DNA of 64,000 nucleotides from Stenogyne calaminthoides (Eukaryota > Streptophyta > Magnoliopsida > Lamiales > Lamiaceae). Below, one piece after another: positions 47,921-61,176 of the stretch; position 1 is the stretch's first letter; every line of letters begins with the position of its first letter. The notes beneath the pieces were generated by a model. That model had not been told where the DNA came from. It did no database searches and saw only the letters and a list, made by a program, of their open reading frames with translations. The translations under genes were made by a program, and so were the position numbers. The stretch covers positions 28,877,698 to 28,941,697 of the forward strand of contig JBBCBC010000026.1 of NCBI GenBank assembly GCA_037126765.1. The letters are read 5' to 3'.

Positions 47921-50900
47921 ATGTCGCAACCTTTTAATCCACTGTTATATACACTCAAAGAACATCAATTAACTGGTGACAACTATGTTGTTTGGAAATG
48001 AAATATGAGTTTTGTCCTACCTGCACAAGAACATCATTGGGTTCTTGGTGTACCCAAGCCCCGTTTGCCTACTGATGGATCAACTGATGCGGAAAGACAC
48101 TTGTATAATATTTGGGAGCAGGCCAATGAACCTATGAAACGTGTAATCTTGACTTCATTGTCTGATGATTTGAGATACATTCATGAAGGTATTGTATCTG
48201 CCGCAGAAATTATGCAAACTCTTGAAGAAATGTTTTTAACAAAAAACCGCATGATCAATCAGTTTAAAAACGATGACGTGGCAAGGTTAAAAATGGCTGA
48301 GGGAACACCCGTAAGGGAGCATGTTCTCAGAATAAAACACCATTTTGAAAAACTGGCTTATCTCGGTACTAAGTATTGTGATGAGGCTCAAATCGAATTT
48401 CTTTTGCTAACTCTTCCAAGGTGCTTCGATGGATTTTACTGTAATTTTGTGATGAGTGATCACATGTTTACTATGGACATTCTACAAGAAGCCTTGGAGA
48501 AAATAGAGAAGCATTTAGGAAAGAAAGACGAAGCATTGGTGACCAAAAGTCTTTTCTCAAGGTCTAGGCCAATGGAAGGCAAGACTCAAGAAAAGGAAAG
48601 TGGTCAAGACCAAAGCAAACTCATCACTAAGAAAAGTAAGAGAAAGACAGCTAGATGTATGGGTGTCAAGAAAGCACCAAAGGGAAAATGTTTTAACTGC
48701 GGTGAAAAGGGACATTGGGGGTTAGCCTGTTCCAAACCCAAAAGGAATGGAAGGAAAGGTAATTCTCACGCACTAGTTGTTGAAACTTGCTTAGCGGCAT
48801 ATGCCTCCCATTCATGGGTGGTGGATACGGGATCCACTGATCATGCTTGTTTCACTTTACAGGGGTTCAAGCGGACCCGACAACTAAGTGGGAGTGAGAT
48901 CTTCATCACACTGGGCGACGCTACGAAAGTGGCAGCTGAAGGAGTGGGAGAAGTGCACCTGTCCTTCGAAGACAGAGTTTAAATTTTAAGAGATGTACTT
49001 TACGTTCTGAATTTTAGAAAGAACTTAATTTATGTTTCAAAACTTTACCTTGATGGATATTCGGTTACTTTTGATAAAGTTGTTACCATTTCTCTTTATG
49101 ATAAATTTATCTGTCATGGAACGTTGTCAAGTAATCTCTATACAATTAACTGTGCACACCACTCACGAAATGCATCCTATAACACATCAATTGTTTCCAA
49201 CAAAAGAAAACGTTCATCAGACGTGAACGAAACACTTCTATGGCATATAAGATTGGGACATATTAATCCAAAGAGGATCCAAAGGTTGGTAGAAGACAGT
49301 TCACTGGAGTCTCTCCAAGTTGAACCAATTCCAACCTGCGAATCATGTTTGGAGGGTAAAATGACCAAGAGGGCATTCGGAGCCAAGGGGAATAGAGCCA
49401 AAGAAGTGTTAGAAATCGTTCACACAGACGTATGTGGTCCAATGTCAATCAAAGAAAGAGGAGGTTACGAGTATTTCGTCACTTTTATTGATGATTACTC
49501 GAGGTACGGTTATATTTTCCTTATGAAGCATAAATCTGAGACCTTTGAGAAATTCAAAGAATTTAAGGCTCAAGCAGAGAATCATAGGGAAAAACGTATC
49601 AAGTCTCTACGATCCGATCGTGGAGGCGAGTACCTCAGCGATGAGTTTTTGAACTACTTGTCGGATGAAGGGATTGCATCCCAGCTAACTGCACCCGGAA
49701 CCCCTCAACAAAACGGGGTTGCAAAGCGAAGAAACAGAACTCTTTTGGAAATGGTTAGATCAATGATGAGTTATGCGGATCTTCCCAAGTCGTTCTGGGG
49801 TCATGCCTTGGAAACAACGGCTTACATTCTGAACTTGGTGTCATTCAAATTGGTTCCCAAAACTCCCAAAGAATTGTGGACCGGGCGCAAGCCCAGTTTG
49901 AGACACATGAAAATTTGGGGGTGTCTGGCCTACGTGTTGGACAAGGAAGCCGGCAAATTGGATCCTCGGTCAGAATTAAGGTTGTTTATAGGATACCCCG
50001 AGGGAACAAAAGGGTGTATGTTTTATGGTCCCAAAGATCAAAAGGTGGTCATAAGCACCCACTTTAGATTTTTGGAAGAAGACTATATGAACGAAAGAAG
50101 ACCCAGAAGTGAGATTACCTTAAGTGAGCTAAGGAGGCAAACCTCATTGCCAACTGTACAAGATGACATACCAAACGACACACTTACACAACCGGAACCT
50201 CGTCGTAGTGGGAGGGTTGTGAAACAGCCCGAGAGATTCATGGGAATAGGAGAGTCCTCGGACTTGATTCCCGGTCAAGATGAATCAGACCCATGGACAT
50301 ATGATGAGGCAATCCAAGACAAGGATGCAGTTTCTTGGCAAAAGGCAATGAAAGCAGAAATGGGGTCTATGGATCATAACAGAGTGTGGGAGCTAGTCGA
50401 ACCACTTAATGGAGTCAAACCTATTGGTTGCAAGTGGGTATACAAGAGAAAGAGGGGATCGGACGAGAAGGTGGAAACCTTCAAGGCAAGGCTTGTGGCG
50501 AAAGGTTATACTCAGAAAGAATGGATCGACTATGAGGAAACCTTTTCACCTGTAGCGATGCTTAAGTCCATCCGGATTCTCTTGTCGATTGCTGCACATC
50601 TGGATTTTGAAATCTAGCAAATGGATGTCAAGAGAGCTTTCCTTAACGGAAGTCTTGATGAGGAAATCTATATGCAACAACCCCAAGGCTTCATTAAAAA
50701 GGGCCAAGAACACCTAGTTTGTAAGCTCATGAAGTCCATTTACGGACTCAAACAGGCATCCAGAGCTTAGAACCAATATTTTGATCATGTAATAAAGTCT
50801 TATGGGTTTGATCAAAATGAGTTCGAAAGTTGTGTGTACAAAAAGTGTGTCGGAACTGCATTGGTATTCTTAGTACTATACGTAGATGACATTCTGCTCA

Positions 50901-51825
50901 TCGGGAACGATGTAAAGGTGTTATCGAACGTAAGGGCATGGCTTTCAAAACAGTTTGATATGAAGGACTTAGGGGAAGCCGGGCACATCCTTGGGATCAA
51001 GATCACTCGAGATCGCAAGAAAATGATGATAGGCTTGTCGCAAGCTTCATACATAGACACTGTCTTGAAACGATTCAGCATGCAGGATTCCAAGAAAGGC
51101 TTCGTACCTTTCAGACATGGAATCCATCTATCAAAGGAAATGTGCCATAAGACACAAAGGGAGATAGATGACATGAAAGACATTACTTATGCTTCGGCTG
51201 TCGGAAGCCTTATGTATGCAATGCTGTGCACGAGACCGGATATCTGCTTTGTCGTTGGCATGGTAGCAAGATATCAAAGTAACCAGGGAGAGAACATTGG
51301 ACGGCAGTTAAAAACATTCTGAAGTATCTGAAAAGAACTCGAGATAGAATGTTGGTTTATCAGTCGGATAATCTAATCTCCATAGGCTACACGGACTCGG
51401 ATTTCCAATCAGACATAGATTCCAGAAAATCTACCTCCGGTAGTGTGTTTTGCATGGGGGGAGGAGCCATGACATGGAGAAGCGTCAAGCAGAAATGCGT
51501 CGCGGATTCTACCATAGAAGCCGAATATGTAGCTGCTTGCGAGGCAGCGAAAGAGGCGGTTTGGCTCAAGAACTTCCTAGTGGACTTGGATGTAATTCCG
51601 AATTTGCCCAGCAGAATCACTGTTTATTGTGACAATGCCGGAGCAGTTGCAAATTCAAGGGAACCAAGAGCCCACAAGGCCAGCAAACACATTGAAAGGA
51701 AATACCATCTTATACGAGATATCGTTAAGAGAGGAGATATAGAGGTGGCAAAGATCGCGTCGGGAGACAACCTAGCTGATCCATTCACAAAGGGTTTGCG
51801 CATAACACATTCGAGAGACATGTGG
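47921..51825 (+). pseudogene. gag-pol of outer copia
   Basis: A single polyprotein frame starts at ATG 47921. Gag (to about codon 245) ends in the zinc knuckle CFNCGEKGHWGLAC. Protease has the active site VVDTGSTDHAC. Integrase has the HHCC zinc site (WHIRLGHI...CESCLEGK) near 49240-49360 and the D,D,E core. Reverse transcriptase begins near 50300 and retains YVDD (about 50878). RNase H covers 51349-51825. Breaks: TGA at 47999-48001, TAA at 48980-48982, TAG at 50615-50617 and 50768-50770, and a frame change near 51290. Three of the four stops stand where tryptophan (TGG) is expected. The inner element then splits RNase H at 51825, and the last 24 codons lie at 61027-61098. Confidence 0.9.
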
Positions 51826-53667
51826 TGTTGGGGAATGAGTTGCACAGATCTATTCGGGGTGAATATTTAAATACAAATTTAATTCTTTAATTATTACTAG
51901 CATGAATTAATCCTATATTAATTCAAATAATAATTGCAACAACATATCATGCATATAAAAAACCACGTAAAACCTACGCATGCGGAATCTACGGGTTTAC
52001 GTGAACGTACCTCTCGGGATGGCAGTGACTTCGGTCGGACGGACTAACCAAAAGGACTTCCCAAGTATTCCCTTAGCCCTTGCTCAACTATCCGGTGGAA
52101 GGACACTTGTCGAACAATTAACAAAAGGAAAAAAATTAACTTTGTTGCACCACCTTTGTGGATTTGCTAATTTTTCCAGCACATGGAATTGTACTTGGGA
52201 ATGAACTAATCATCCCCTTTTTATAGGAGAAGGGTGGTCGAAAATTTTAGTAGAAAATCAATGTGGGAAAAGACTTTTCTTGGTCACCAAGAAATCTTGA
52301 ATATATCTCCTATATTCTTTTTCCCATAATTAAAATATTCCACAAAAATCTCACCTCCTCAATTATGGATATTTTCGAAAATTTTAGAGTGCAAGATTCC
52401 AAGATTTGGATCTTCTTGAATTTATGAGATATTCTTGTATTTCAAGAAATACATATCTTCCATAATATCTTTTCAAGAAAATCAAGAAAATCTTTCTTGC
52501 CCACTATATTTCCAAAATTTCGAAATTTCCTTCATGAATAACCAAGTGGGAGATTTCTTGAATTTAATGAGATAATCTTGTATTCCAAGAATACATATCT
52601 TCATTCCATAACAAAATCCAAAGAAAATCTTTCTCCCTCTTTTATCCATAAATTTCGAAAAAAATAGAGGAAAAATAAGCAACAATATTTATTTTATTTT
52701 AATCACATTTTTTAGGTTATTGGACTATTTGTTGGGCTACTCAGGGGCCTTTTTAGGAGAATTAAGATTGGACCTTCTAATGGACCTTGAATATCTAATA
52801 TTGAGCCACAATATAATTCAAGCCCATAAATATTAATTAATCCCACTACATAATTAATATTGCACTATCCATCTTAACCCATATTACAGTCAATATGGCT
52901 CCGGTCATTATTTCCGTGTTTAAGATTATCTAGCCCATTAATTAATTCAAGCCCATTTGAAATAGCTTTCCGTTAATTAATATCTTTTGTCCTTGGTCAA
53001 GGAACGGTTCAACATTATTATCCATACCGGAAACAAATTCCACTTGCAAGATTTGGTATGATAAAGCTTGAACCTCCCAGGGGGCAAATCAAACAAGCGT
53101 ATTTTGCACACGATTCTTCGTATTAAATCTTAGCAATCACATGTGACCAATAATATTGCCCAAGATAAAAAGTATTGAATCTCTCTGGTTCGCTACCCAT
53201 GATAAGTCAAAGCAATAGTTACCAATCCCACGTGATCCTATTTAAGGGACGAAGGTTAAGAAACAACGAACATCGAGGTCTAATTCTTCCTCGATTCGAT
53301 TTCAAGAATTTATCCTCCTCAGGTCCTATTCAACAAGATCGGTCATGCACTAGTGTAATCTCTTGGTCAAGACAAACCAATCTGAGCCTTACACCTCAAC
53401 CTTTTCGTGATGGGTTGTTCATTTCCATCTAGGTCGTGAATGGCGTACTTTTTTAGTTACAAGGGACATTAATTTAATCTTACGTGATCGGTATCACTAA
53501 ATTAACTACAATGTAACAAGTACGAATTATTGAACAGTTATGCAGTAAATATATGTAACATTCAATCATATTTAAAGCATCAGTGATAAATAATTTATTT
53601 TAGTAAATAAGTCGGATATCCGGTTTCGATTATACAAAAAAAGCATACTTTCGGTATAATCCCAACA
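51826..53667 (-). repeat. 3' LTR of inner copia
   Basis: 1842 bp, reading TGTTGGGATTATACCG from 53667 on the minus strand. A TATAAAAAG core promoter lies at about 52217-52225. Confidence 0.93.
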
Positions 53668-53678
53668 ATCTCCCACTT
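53668..53678 (-). promoter_or_regulatory. Polypurine tract of inner copia
   Basis: AAGTGGGAGAT on the minus strand, directly before the 3' LTR. The same tract, AAGTGGGAGAT, precedes the outer 3' LTR at 61166-61176. Confidence 0.85.
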
Positions 53679-54058
53679 ATACTCAAAAGTCCGCTTTTAA
53701 GTATACTACAACATGTCTCGCGTAGTCCGTGACATCTAATGTCACCTACACGAACCTAATAATTTCTCCCACTTATACTCAAAGCAAATTGGCAATCTGT
53801 CTTGACACCCATTCCACTCACATGTCTCTCGAATGTATTCAGAGGCGCAGACTTTGTGAATGGATCGATAGGTGTCCTCGACGCTATCTTTGCCACATCT
53901 ATATCTCTCTCTTAACAATTTCTCGTATAAGATGTCTTTCCTTTAATGTGTTTGTTTGACTCGTGGACTCTTGGGTTCTCTTGAATTTTGCAATCGCCCT
54001 AGCAGATATTGCTAGACAAATTGTAACACCATCCAAGTCCACTAAGAAGGTTCAGAGC
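53679..54058 (-). other. 3' tail of the inner copia coding region
   Basis: Remnant of the RNase H C-terminus and 3' untranslated DNA. Words matching the outer element around 51590-51800 are interrupted by deletions, and no frame is usable. Confidence 0.6.
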
Positions 54059-57000
54059 CTAATCGGGTTCTTTCACCGCTTCCTGCAGCCTACTTACCCG
54101 AAGTTCCATGGTTGAGTCGGTGATGCATTTCTGCTTAACACTCGTCCATTTGATGGCTACACTTCCCAAATGGAAACACACTAACTGAGGCAGATAATTT
54201 CTGGAATCTATATCTGATTGGAAATCCAAGTCCGTGTAGCCGATGGGGATTGGAGTATCTGACTGATAAATCAACATTCTATCCCGAGTTCTTTTCAGAC
54301 ACTTCAAAATGTTTTTAACTGTCGTCCAATGCGCTTTCCCTGGGTTACTTTGATATCTTGCTACCATGCCTACGGCAAAGCAGATATCCGGTCTCGTACA
54401 CAGCAATGCATACATAAGGTTTCCGACAGTCGAAGCACAAGAAATACCTTTCATGTCATCTATCTCATTTTCATCTTAGGGAACATTTTCTTGGATAGAT
54501 GGATTCCAAGTCTGAAAGGTACGAATCCTTTCTTGGAATCTTGCATGCTGAATCGTTTCAAAAACCAGTGTCTATGTATGAAACTTGCGATAACCCGATC
54601 ATCCTTTTCTGGCGATCTCGAGTTATCTTGATCCCAAGGATATGTCCGGCTTTCCCTAAGTCTTTCATATCAAACTATTTTGAAACCATGCCCTTATGTC
54701 TGATCACACCTTCACATCGTTCCTGATGATCACAATGTTATCTACGTATAGTACTAAGAATACCAATGCAGTTCCGAAATGCTTTTTATACACACAACTT
54801 TCAAACTTGTTTTGATCAAACCCATAAGACTTTATAACATGATCAAAACATTGGTTCCAAGCTCTGGATGCCTGTTTGAGTCGGTAAATGGACCTCTTGA
54901 GCTTACAAACTAGGTGTTATTGGCCTGTTTCAATGAAACCTTGGGTTTGTTGCATATAGATCTCTTCATCAAGACTTCCGTTAAGGAAAACTGTCTTGAC
55001 ATCCATTTTCCATATTTCAAAGTCGAAATGCGCAACAATCGATAAGAGAATACGGATAGACTTAAGCATGGCTATGGGCGAAAAAGTTTCCTCATAATCG
55101 ATCCCTTCTTTCTGAGTATAACCTTTCGCCACTAGTCTTGCTTTAAAGGTTTCAACCTTCCCGTCCGGTCCTCTTTTCCTCTTATATACTCACTTGCATC
55201 CAATGGGTTTGACCCCATTAAGTGGTTCGACTAGCTCCCACACTCTATTATGAAACATAGAACCCATTTCGGCTTTCATTGCTGTTTGCCAAGAATCTGC
55301 ATCCTTATCTTGGAGTGCCTCGTCATATGTCCATGGGTCTGATTCGTCTTGTCCGGGAATCAAGTCCGAGGACTCTCCTATTCCCATGAATCTCTCGGGC
55401 TGTCTAACAACCCTCCCATTACGACGAGACTCCGGTTGTGAAAGCGATCGTTTGGTATATCATCTAAGACAATTGCAATCGAGGTTTGCCCTCTAAGCTC
55501 ATTTAAGGTAATCTCATACGGGTTTTCTTTGGTTCATATAGTCTTCTTCCAAAAATCTAAAGTGGGTGCTTATGACCACCTTTTGATCTTGAGGACCATA
55601 GAACATACACCTTTTTATTCCTCGGGGTATCCTACAAACAAATTTTAATTCGATCGAGGATCCAATTTACGTTTCTTTGTCTTGTCCAACACGAGGTAGG
55701 ACACCCCAAATTCTCATGTGTCTTATACTAGGCTTGCGCCCGGTCCACAATTCTTTGGGAGTTTTGGGAACCGATTTGGATAGCACCAAGTTTAGAATGT
55801 AAGTCCCTGTTACCAAGGTATGACCCCAGAACGACTCGGGAATATCCACATAACTCATCATTGATCTAACCATTCCAAAAGAATTATGTTTCTTCGCTCT
55901 GCAACCCCGTTTTGTTGAGGGGTTCCGGGTGCAGTGAGCTGGGATACAATCCCTTCATCAGATAAGTAGTTCAAAAACTCATTGCTGAGGTATTCGCCTC
56001 CACGATCAGATCGTAGAGACTTGATACATTTTTTCTTATGATTCTCTGTTTGAGCCTTAAATTCTTAGAATTTCTCAAAGGTCTCAGATTTATGCTTCAT
56101 AAGGAAAATGTAACCGTACCTTGAGTAATCATCAATAAAAGTATTCATAACCTCCTTGCTTTGGTTGACATTGGACTACATACATCTGTGTGAACGATCT
56201 CTAACACTTCTTTAGCCTCATTCCCCTTGGCTCCAAATGCCCTCTTGGTCATATTACCCTCCAAACATGATTCGCAGGTTGGAATCGATTCAACTTGGAG
56301 ACGCTCCAGTGAACCATCTTTCACCAACCTTTGGATCCTCTTTGGATTTATATGACCTAATCTTAGATGCCAAAGAAGTGTCTCATTCACGTCTGATGAA
56401 CATTTTCTTTTCTCGGAAACAGTTGATGTGTTATAGGATACATTTCGTGAATGGTGTGCACAGTTAATTGTATAGAGATCATTCAACAACGTTCCATGAC
56501 GGATAAATTTATCAAAAAGAAAAATGGTAACAACTTTATTAAAAAGTAACCGAATATCCATCATAAAAGTTTAGAAACTGAAAACGAATTCTTTCTAAAA
56601 TCCGGAACGTAAAGAATTTCTCAAAATTAAAACTCTGTCTTCAAAAGACAGGTGCACTTCTCCCACTGCTTCAGCTGCCACTCTCGTAGCATCACCCAGT
56701 GTGATGAGGACCTCACTCCCACTAAGTTGTCGGGTCCGCTTGAACCCCTGTAATGTGAAACAACCATGATTAGTGGATCCCGTATCCACCACCCACAAAA
56801 TGGGAGGCATACGCCGCTAAACAAGTTTCAACAACTAGTGCGTGAGAATTACCTTTCTTTCCATCCCTTTTGGGATCGGAACAGACTGACCTCGTTTGTC
56901 CTACTCTCCCGCTTTCCAAAGTTTTCCTCATGCTTGATCCCATGCTTCTATTTGATGTTGAGTCTTCTTGGTCTAACCTTCTTCTCTTTTCATCATCTTT

Positions 57001-57661
57001 ATCACCACTTGATCTAGGATAAAGAGAAGATTTGCTTTTCCCAAGTTCTTTTTCCTCGCTTCCACTTCCTTTTCAACCAAAGTCAAAGCATTTACAAGAT
57101 CCTCCACTGTCAAATCTTGATCTTCCATTAGATACTCAAGATAGTGGTGATTATAGCTCTTTGGTAAGGATTGGAGAATGAAATCAATCTTAGCATTGAA
57201 GTCATATTTTTCGCCGAGGATCTCAAGTTCCTCAAATAGCACCATAACCCTAAGGGCGTCTTCTTACCGCATGCCCCTTTTTCCAATTTTAATCGAGCAA
57301 TTTTTGCTTCACACTTTGATCGCCATATGGGTGCGATGTCCGAACATCGCCGAGATTCTTTAAGATGTCTGCGGTGACTCATATTCTTGATGAAGATGCC
57401 TCAACGATCGTCGGCGGATGTGCCGTAATTGTTTCCTTCATCAAACCGTTTTGCGGCTCCCATTCACCATAAATCATCTCATCCCATATTTAAGATCCTT
57501 AGTTGGTTTTTCGGGTTTTGGTGAATCAAGTACCCATTCGGAAGATGATGCGGTAGGGGATGATTTTAGTTTGTGTTTCCAACCAAAATAGTTTTTTACC
57601 GAAAAGCAAAAAGGTCTTTAGGTATATTCGATAGTGGATTAGAAGGTTGCGACATGCTGAA
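54059..57661 (-). pseudogene. gag-pol of inner copia
   Basis: On the minus strand it begins at ATG 57661 (MSQPSNPL) and is broken into many short frames. Gag (about 57640-56990) includes EELEILGEKYDFNAKIDF, a UBN2-type domain. The protease has VVDTGSTNHGC (about 56790). The integrase zinc site LLWHLRLGHI...CESCLEGN is at 56145-56450. Reverse transcriptase pieces are at 55190-55387 and 54917-55132 (with WKMDVKTVFLNGSLDEE), and the polymerase active site, normally YVDD, reads YVDN near 54750. RNase H (54059-54454) stops early. The pol part is close to that of the outer copy, but gag is not. It cannot encode active enzymes. Confidence 0.88.
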
Positions 57662-59137
57662 CTGAAATAAATAATAACATGCATAAGCACAAATATATCA
57701 CTAGGTTCGATCACATGCATCATATTAAAATCTCAAAAAAATATGAACATTCATCGACCAACATCTCAAAAGCGGTTTAAATAAGCCGTGGGGTGGGTCA
57801 TTATTTAAACACATTCAAGCGAGTTACAAACAAGAACGATTTACAAACCTTTAATATCCAGATTAATAGTTGGCTCACTTGACCAATATAAAATTGGACG
57901 GGGACTTGGGGAAGTATATGCATATCAATTTTATACCTAAGTAATAACCATGATTAAATACAGGATTACTATTTCGCTTTGATCGAGCCTCGTAGGGAGG
58001 GTCATCGTCGCCACTAGTAATAACCCACAATCATCCGTTTGGAATTCATTCATGTGAAAGTTATCTTTGACCGGCCGTCCGTGGGGGAATTTCTCCAAAA
58101 GAATTCACAAATAAATAAATCATGGAGGTCAAAATTAATTCAATTTTATTATCAGGAATAAAATTGTCAATTAATTATTTAAACATACTTAGTAATTTTG
58201 AAGGTGAGATTTTTTCCATTTGGCAACCCTCATGCAAACACATTTAAACAAATTAAATAAAGCATAAGATAAGCGCCAAATAAATCAAGCATAACAGAAA
58301 AATAAACATATTGGGCACAAATTATCCAATTGTCATGGTTTGATTTTTCTTGGCTTGATCTTGAAGAAACACGTCTCGAATTTCTCCCTCCCTCGTCTCG
58401 AAAAAAATACCCGTCTAAACGCCACGCCCAAGCAACAAACGATGGACGACGCCAGGATCCAACCGCCACTTTGCGTATATCGCCGCCAGCCCTTGACACT
58501 AGGGCGGTTTCAAGGCACCGAAGGTTTGCGCCCGGAAGACGCTTTAAGCAGTCTCGGCAGATCGTAAGCGTCGGCGTCAGATCTCGGATCCAGCGCACGC
58601 GCTTTCAAGCCTCCGCTTCTCGCCGCCGACCTGCTCGGCGCCAGCGTACAGATTCAAGGCTACAGATCCTCCCTTCCGGCTTCGGAGCGGAAGCGCGCCG
58701 CGATACAGCGTCGCTTAACGCCCGCCCGTCGCCGATTCTCGCGCGCTCGGCCGCCCGCCTCGCCCTCGCCTTCGTGCCAACCTTACACTTTCGCGCCCCA
58801 CGCCTCGGATTTCGGATTTCGTCCTTTAATTTTTTCGTCTCTTCGTTTCCGATCCAGTTTATAATTTATTTACAAAAAAAATAAATAAACCTAGATCTAG
58901 ACTAGTCTATTACATTGATAAAATCAAACAAATCCTAGTCTACTCGTGGATTTTCTAACGAGGCAAAAGAAATCCGAACGAATCGAATTAAAAACACGCT
59001 TATATGCATGCATAAATAAACACATTAAAATCCATGACAATTGGATACCGCAAAACAGATCTAACAGTTCTACTATCAATTTCAAATTTAATGTCCATGA
59101 ATTAAATTACAATTTAAAAAATTGAGAGCAAAACCGT
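57662..59137 (-). other. Leader of the inner copia, with GC-rich block
   Basis: Same layout as in the outer copy. About 290 bp next to gag are nearly identical, while the GC-rich block (58400-58800) is of similar composition but different sequence. Open frames in it (58230-58884) are not conserved between copies and are not considered genes. Confidence 0.65.
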
Positions 59138-59150
59138 GGCTCGATACCGC
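59138..59150 (-). promoter_or_regulatory. Degenerate primer-binding site of inner copia
   Basis: The minus strand reads GCGGTATCGAGCC where the outer element has TTGGTATCAGAGCC: one substitution and one missing A. Confidence 0.75.
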
Positions 59151-59154
59151 TTGT

Positions 59155-61021
59155 TGTTGGGAATGAGTTACTTGAGATCTATTAGGGGTGAATATTTAAA
59201 TACAAATTTAATTCTTTAATTATTACTAGCATGAATTAATCTATATTAATTCAAATAATAATTGCAACAACATATCATGCATATAAAAAGCCACGTAAAA
59301 AAACCCACGCATGCGAGAATCTACGGGTTTACGTGAACGTACCTCTCGGGATGGAAGTGACTTCGGTCGGACGGACTAACCAAAAGGACTTTCCAAGTAT
59401 TCCCTTAGCCCTTGCTCAACTATCCGGTGGAAGGACACTTGTCGAACAATTAACAAAAGGAAAAAAATAAACTTTGTTGCACCACCTTTGTGGATTTGCT
59501 AATTTTTTCAAAGACATGGAATTGTACTTGGGAATGAACTAATCATCCCACAATTATAGGGAGAGGGTGGTCGAAAAATTTTAGTAGAAAATCAATGTGG
59601 GAAAAAAGACTTTTCTTGGTCACCAAGAAATCTTGAATATATCTCCTATATTCTTTTTCCCATAATTAAAATATTCCACAAAAATCTCACCTCCTCAATT
59701 ATGGATATTTTCGAAAATTTTAGAGTGCAAGATTCCAAGATTTGGATCTTCTTGAATTTATGAGATATTCTTGTATTTCAAGAAATACATATCTTCCATA
59801 ATATCTTTTCAAGAAAATCAAGAAAATCTTTCTTGCCCACTATATTTCCAAAATTTCGAAATTTCCTTTATGAATAACCAAGTGGGAGATTTCTTGAATT
59901 TAATGAGATAATCTTGTATTCCAAGAATACATATCTTCATTCCATAACAAAATTCAAAGAAAATCTTTTCTCCTCTTTTATCCATAAATTTTAAAAAAAA
60001 ATAGAGGAAAAATAAGCAACAATATTTATTTTATTTTAATCATCTTTTTTCAGTTATTGGACTATTTGTTGGACTACTCAGGGGGCCTTTAGGAGAATTA
60101 AGATTGGACCTTCTAATGAACCTTGAATGTCTAATATTGAGCCACAATATAATTCAAGCCCATAAATATTAATTAATCCCACTACATAATTAATATTGCA
60201 CTATCCATCTTAACCCATATTACGATCAATATGGCTCCGGTCATTATTTCCCGTGTTTAAGATTATCTAGCCCATTAATTAATTCAAGCACCTTTGAAAT
60301 AGATTTCCGTTAATTAATATCTTTTGTCCTTGGTCAAAGAGCGGTTCAACATTATTATCCATACAGGAAACAAATTCCACTTGCAAGATTTGGTATGATA
60401 AAAGCTTATGAACCTCCCAAGTGGGCAAATCAAACAAGCGTGCTTGCTTGCACCACGATTCTTCGTATTAAATCTTAGCAATCACATGTGACCAATAATA
60501 TTGCCCAAGATAAAAAGTATTGAATCTCTCTCTCGATTCGCTACCCATGATAAGTCAAAGCAATAGTTACCAATCCCGTGATCTATTTAAGGGGCGAAGG
60601 TTAAGAAACAACGAACCATCGAGGTCTAATTCTTCCTCGTTCGATTCGAAGAATTTATCCTCCTGTGGGTCCTATTGGTAGCATCAATCATGCACTAGTG
60701 TAATCTCTTGGTCAAGACAAACCAATCCGAGCCTTACACCTCAACCTTTTCGTGATGGGTTGTTCATTTCCATCTAGGTCGTGAATGGCGTACTTTTTTT
60801 TAGTTACAAGGACCGCATTAATTTAATCTTCGTGATCTGGTATCACTAAATTAACTACAATGTAACACGTCATTGAATTATTGAGCAGTTATAAATAAAT
60901 ATATGTAACATTCAATCATATTTAAAGCATCAGTGATAAATAATTTATTTCAGTAAATAAGTCTGGAAATACAGTTTCGATTATACAAAGTAAAAACATA
61001 CTTTCCAGTATAATCCCAACA
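59155..61021 (-). repeat. 5' LTR of inner copia
   Basis: 1867 bp on the minus strand, starting at 61021. The core promoter reads TATAATTG where the other inner LTR has TATAAAAAG. By eye, about a dozen differences and small indels from the inner 3' LTR occur in one 260-bp stretch. Confidence 0.93.
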
Positions 61022-61026
61022 TGTGG

Positions 61027-61098
61027 AAGGGATGGGTGTCAAGACCGTTGCCAATCTGCTTTGAGTATAAGTGGGAGACATTATTAGGTTCGTGTTAG
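61027..61098 (+). pseudogene. C-terminal tail of outer copia polyprotein
   Basis: The last codons of the outer RNase H frame, resuming in frame right after the TGTGG duplication and ending in TAG at 61096-61098. This confirms the nesting order. Confidence 0.8.
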
Positions 61099-61165
61099 GT
61101 GACATTATATGTCACGGATCTACACGAGACATGTTGTAGTATACTTAAAAGCAGACTTTGAGTAT

Positions 61166-61176
61166 AAGTGGGAGAT
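61166..61176 (+). promoter_or_regulatory. Polypurine tract of outer copia
   Basis: AAGTGGGAGAT directly before the 3' LTR. A second AAGTGGGAGA lies 90 bp upstream at about 61069. Confidence 0.85.

Larger units (their letters stand above)
51826..61021 (-). mobile_element. Inner Ty1-copia element, same family, inverted
   Basis: A 9.2-kb element inserted in the RNase H region of the outer element, in the opposite orientation. The target duplication TGTGG is perfect (51821-51825 and 61022-61026). Its LTRs belong to the same family as the outer LTRs, and the pol order on the minus strand is gag, protease, integrase, RT, RNase H. It is badly decayed, and its gag and leader differ from those of its host element. 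Confidence 0.95.

Noticed and set aside
58230..58884. Frames of 122 and 184 codons on opposite strands of the inner copia leader
   Set aside because: Same GC-rich leader block; not conserved between copies.
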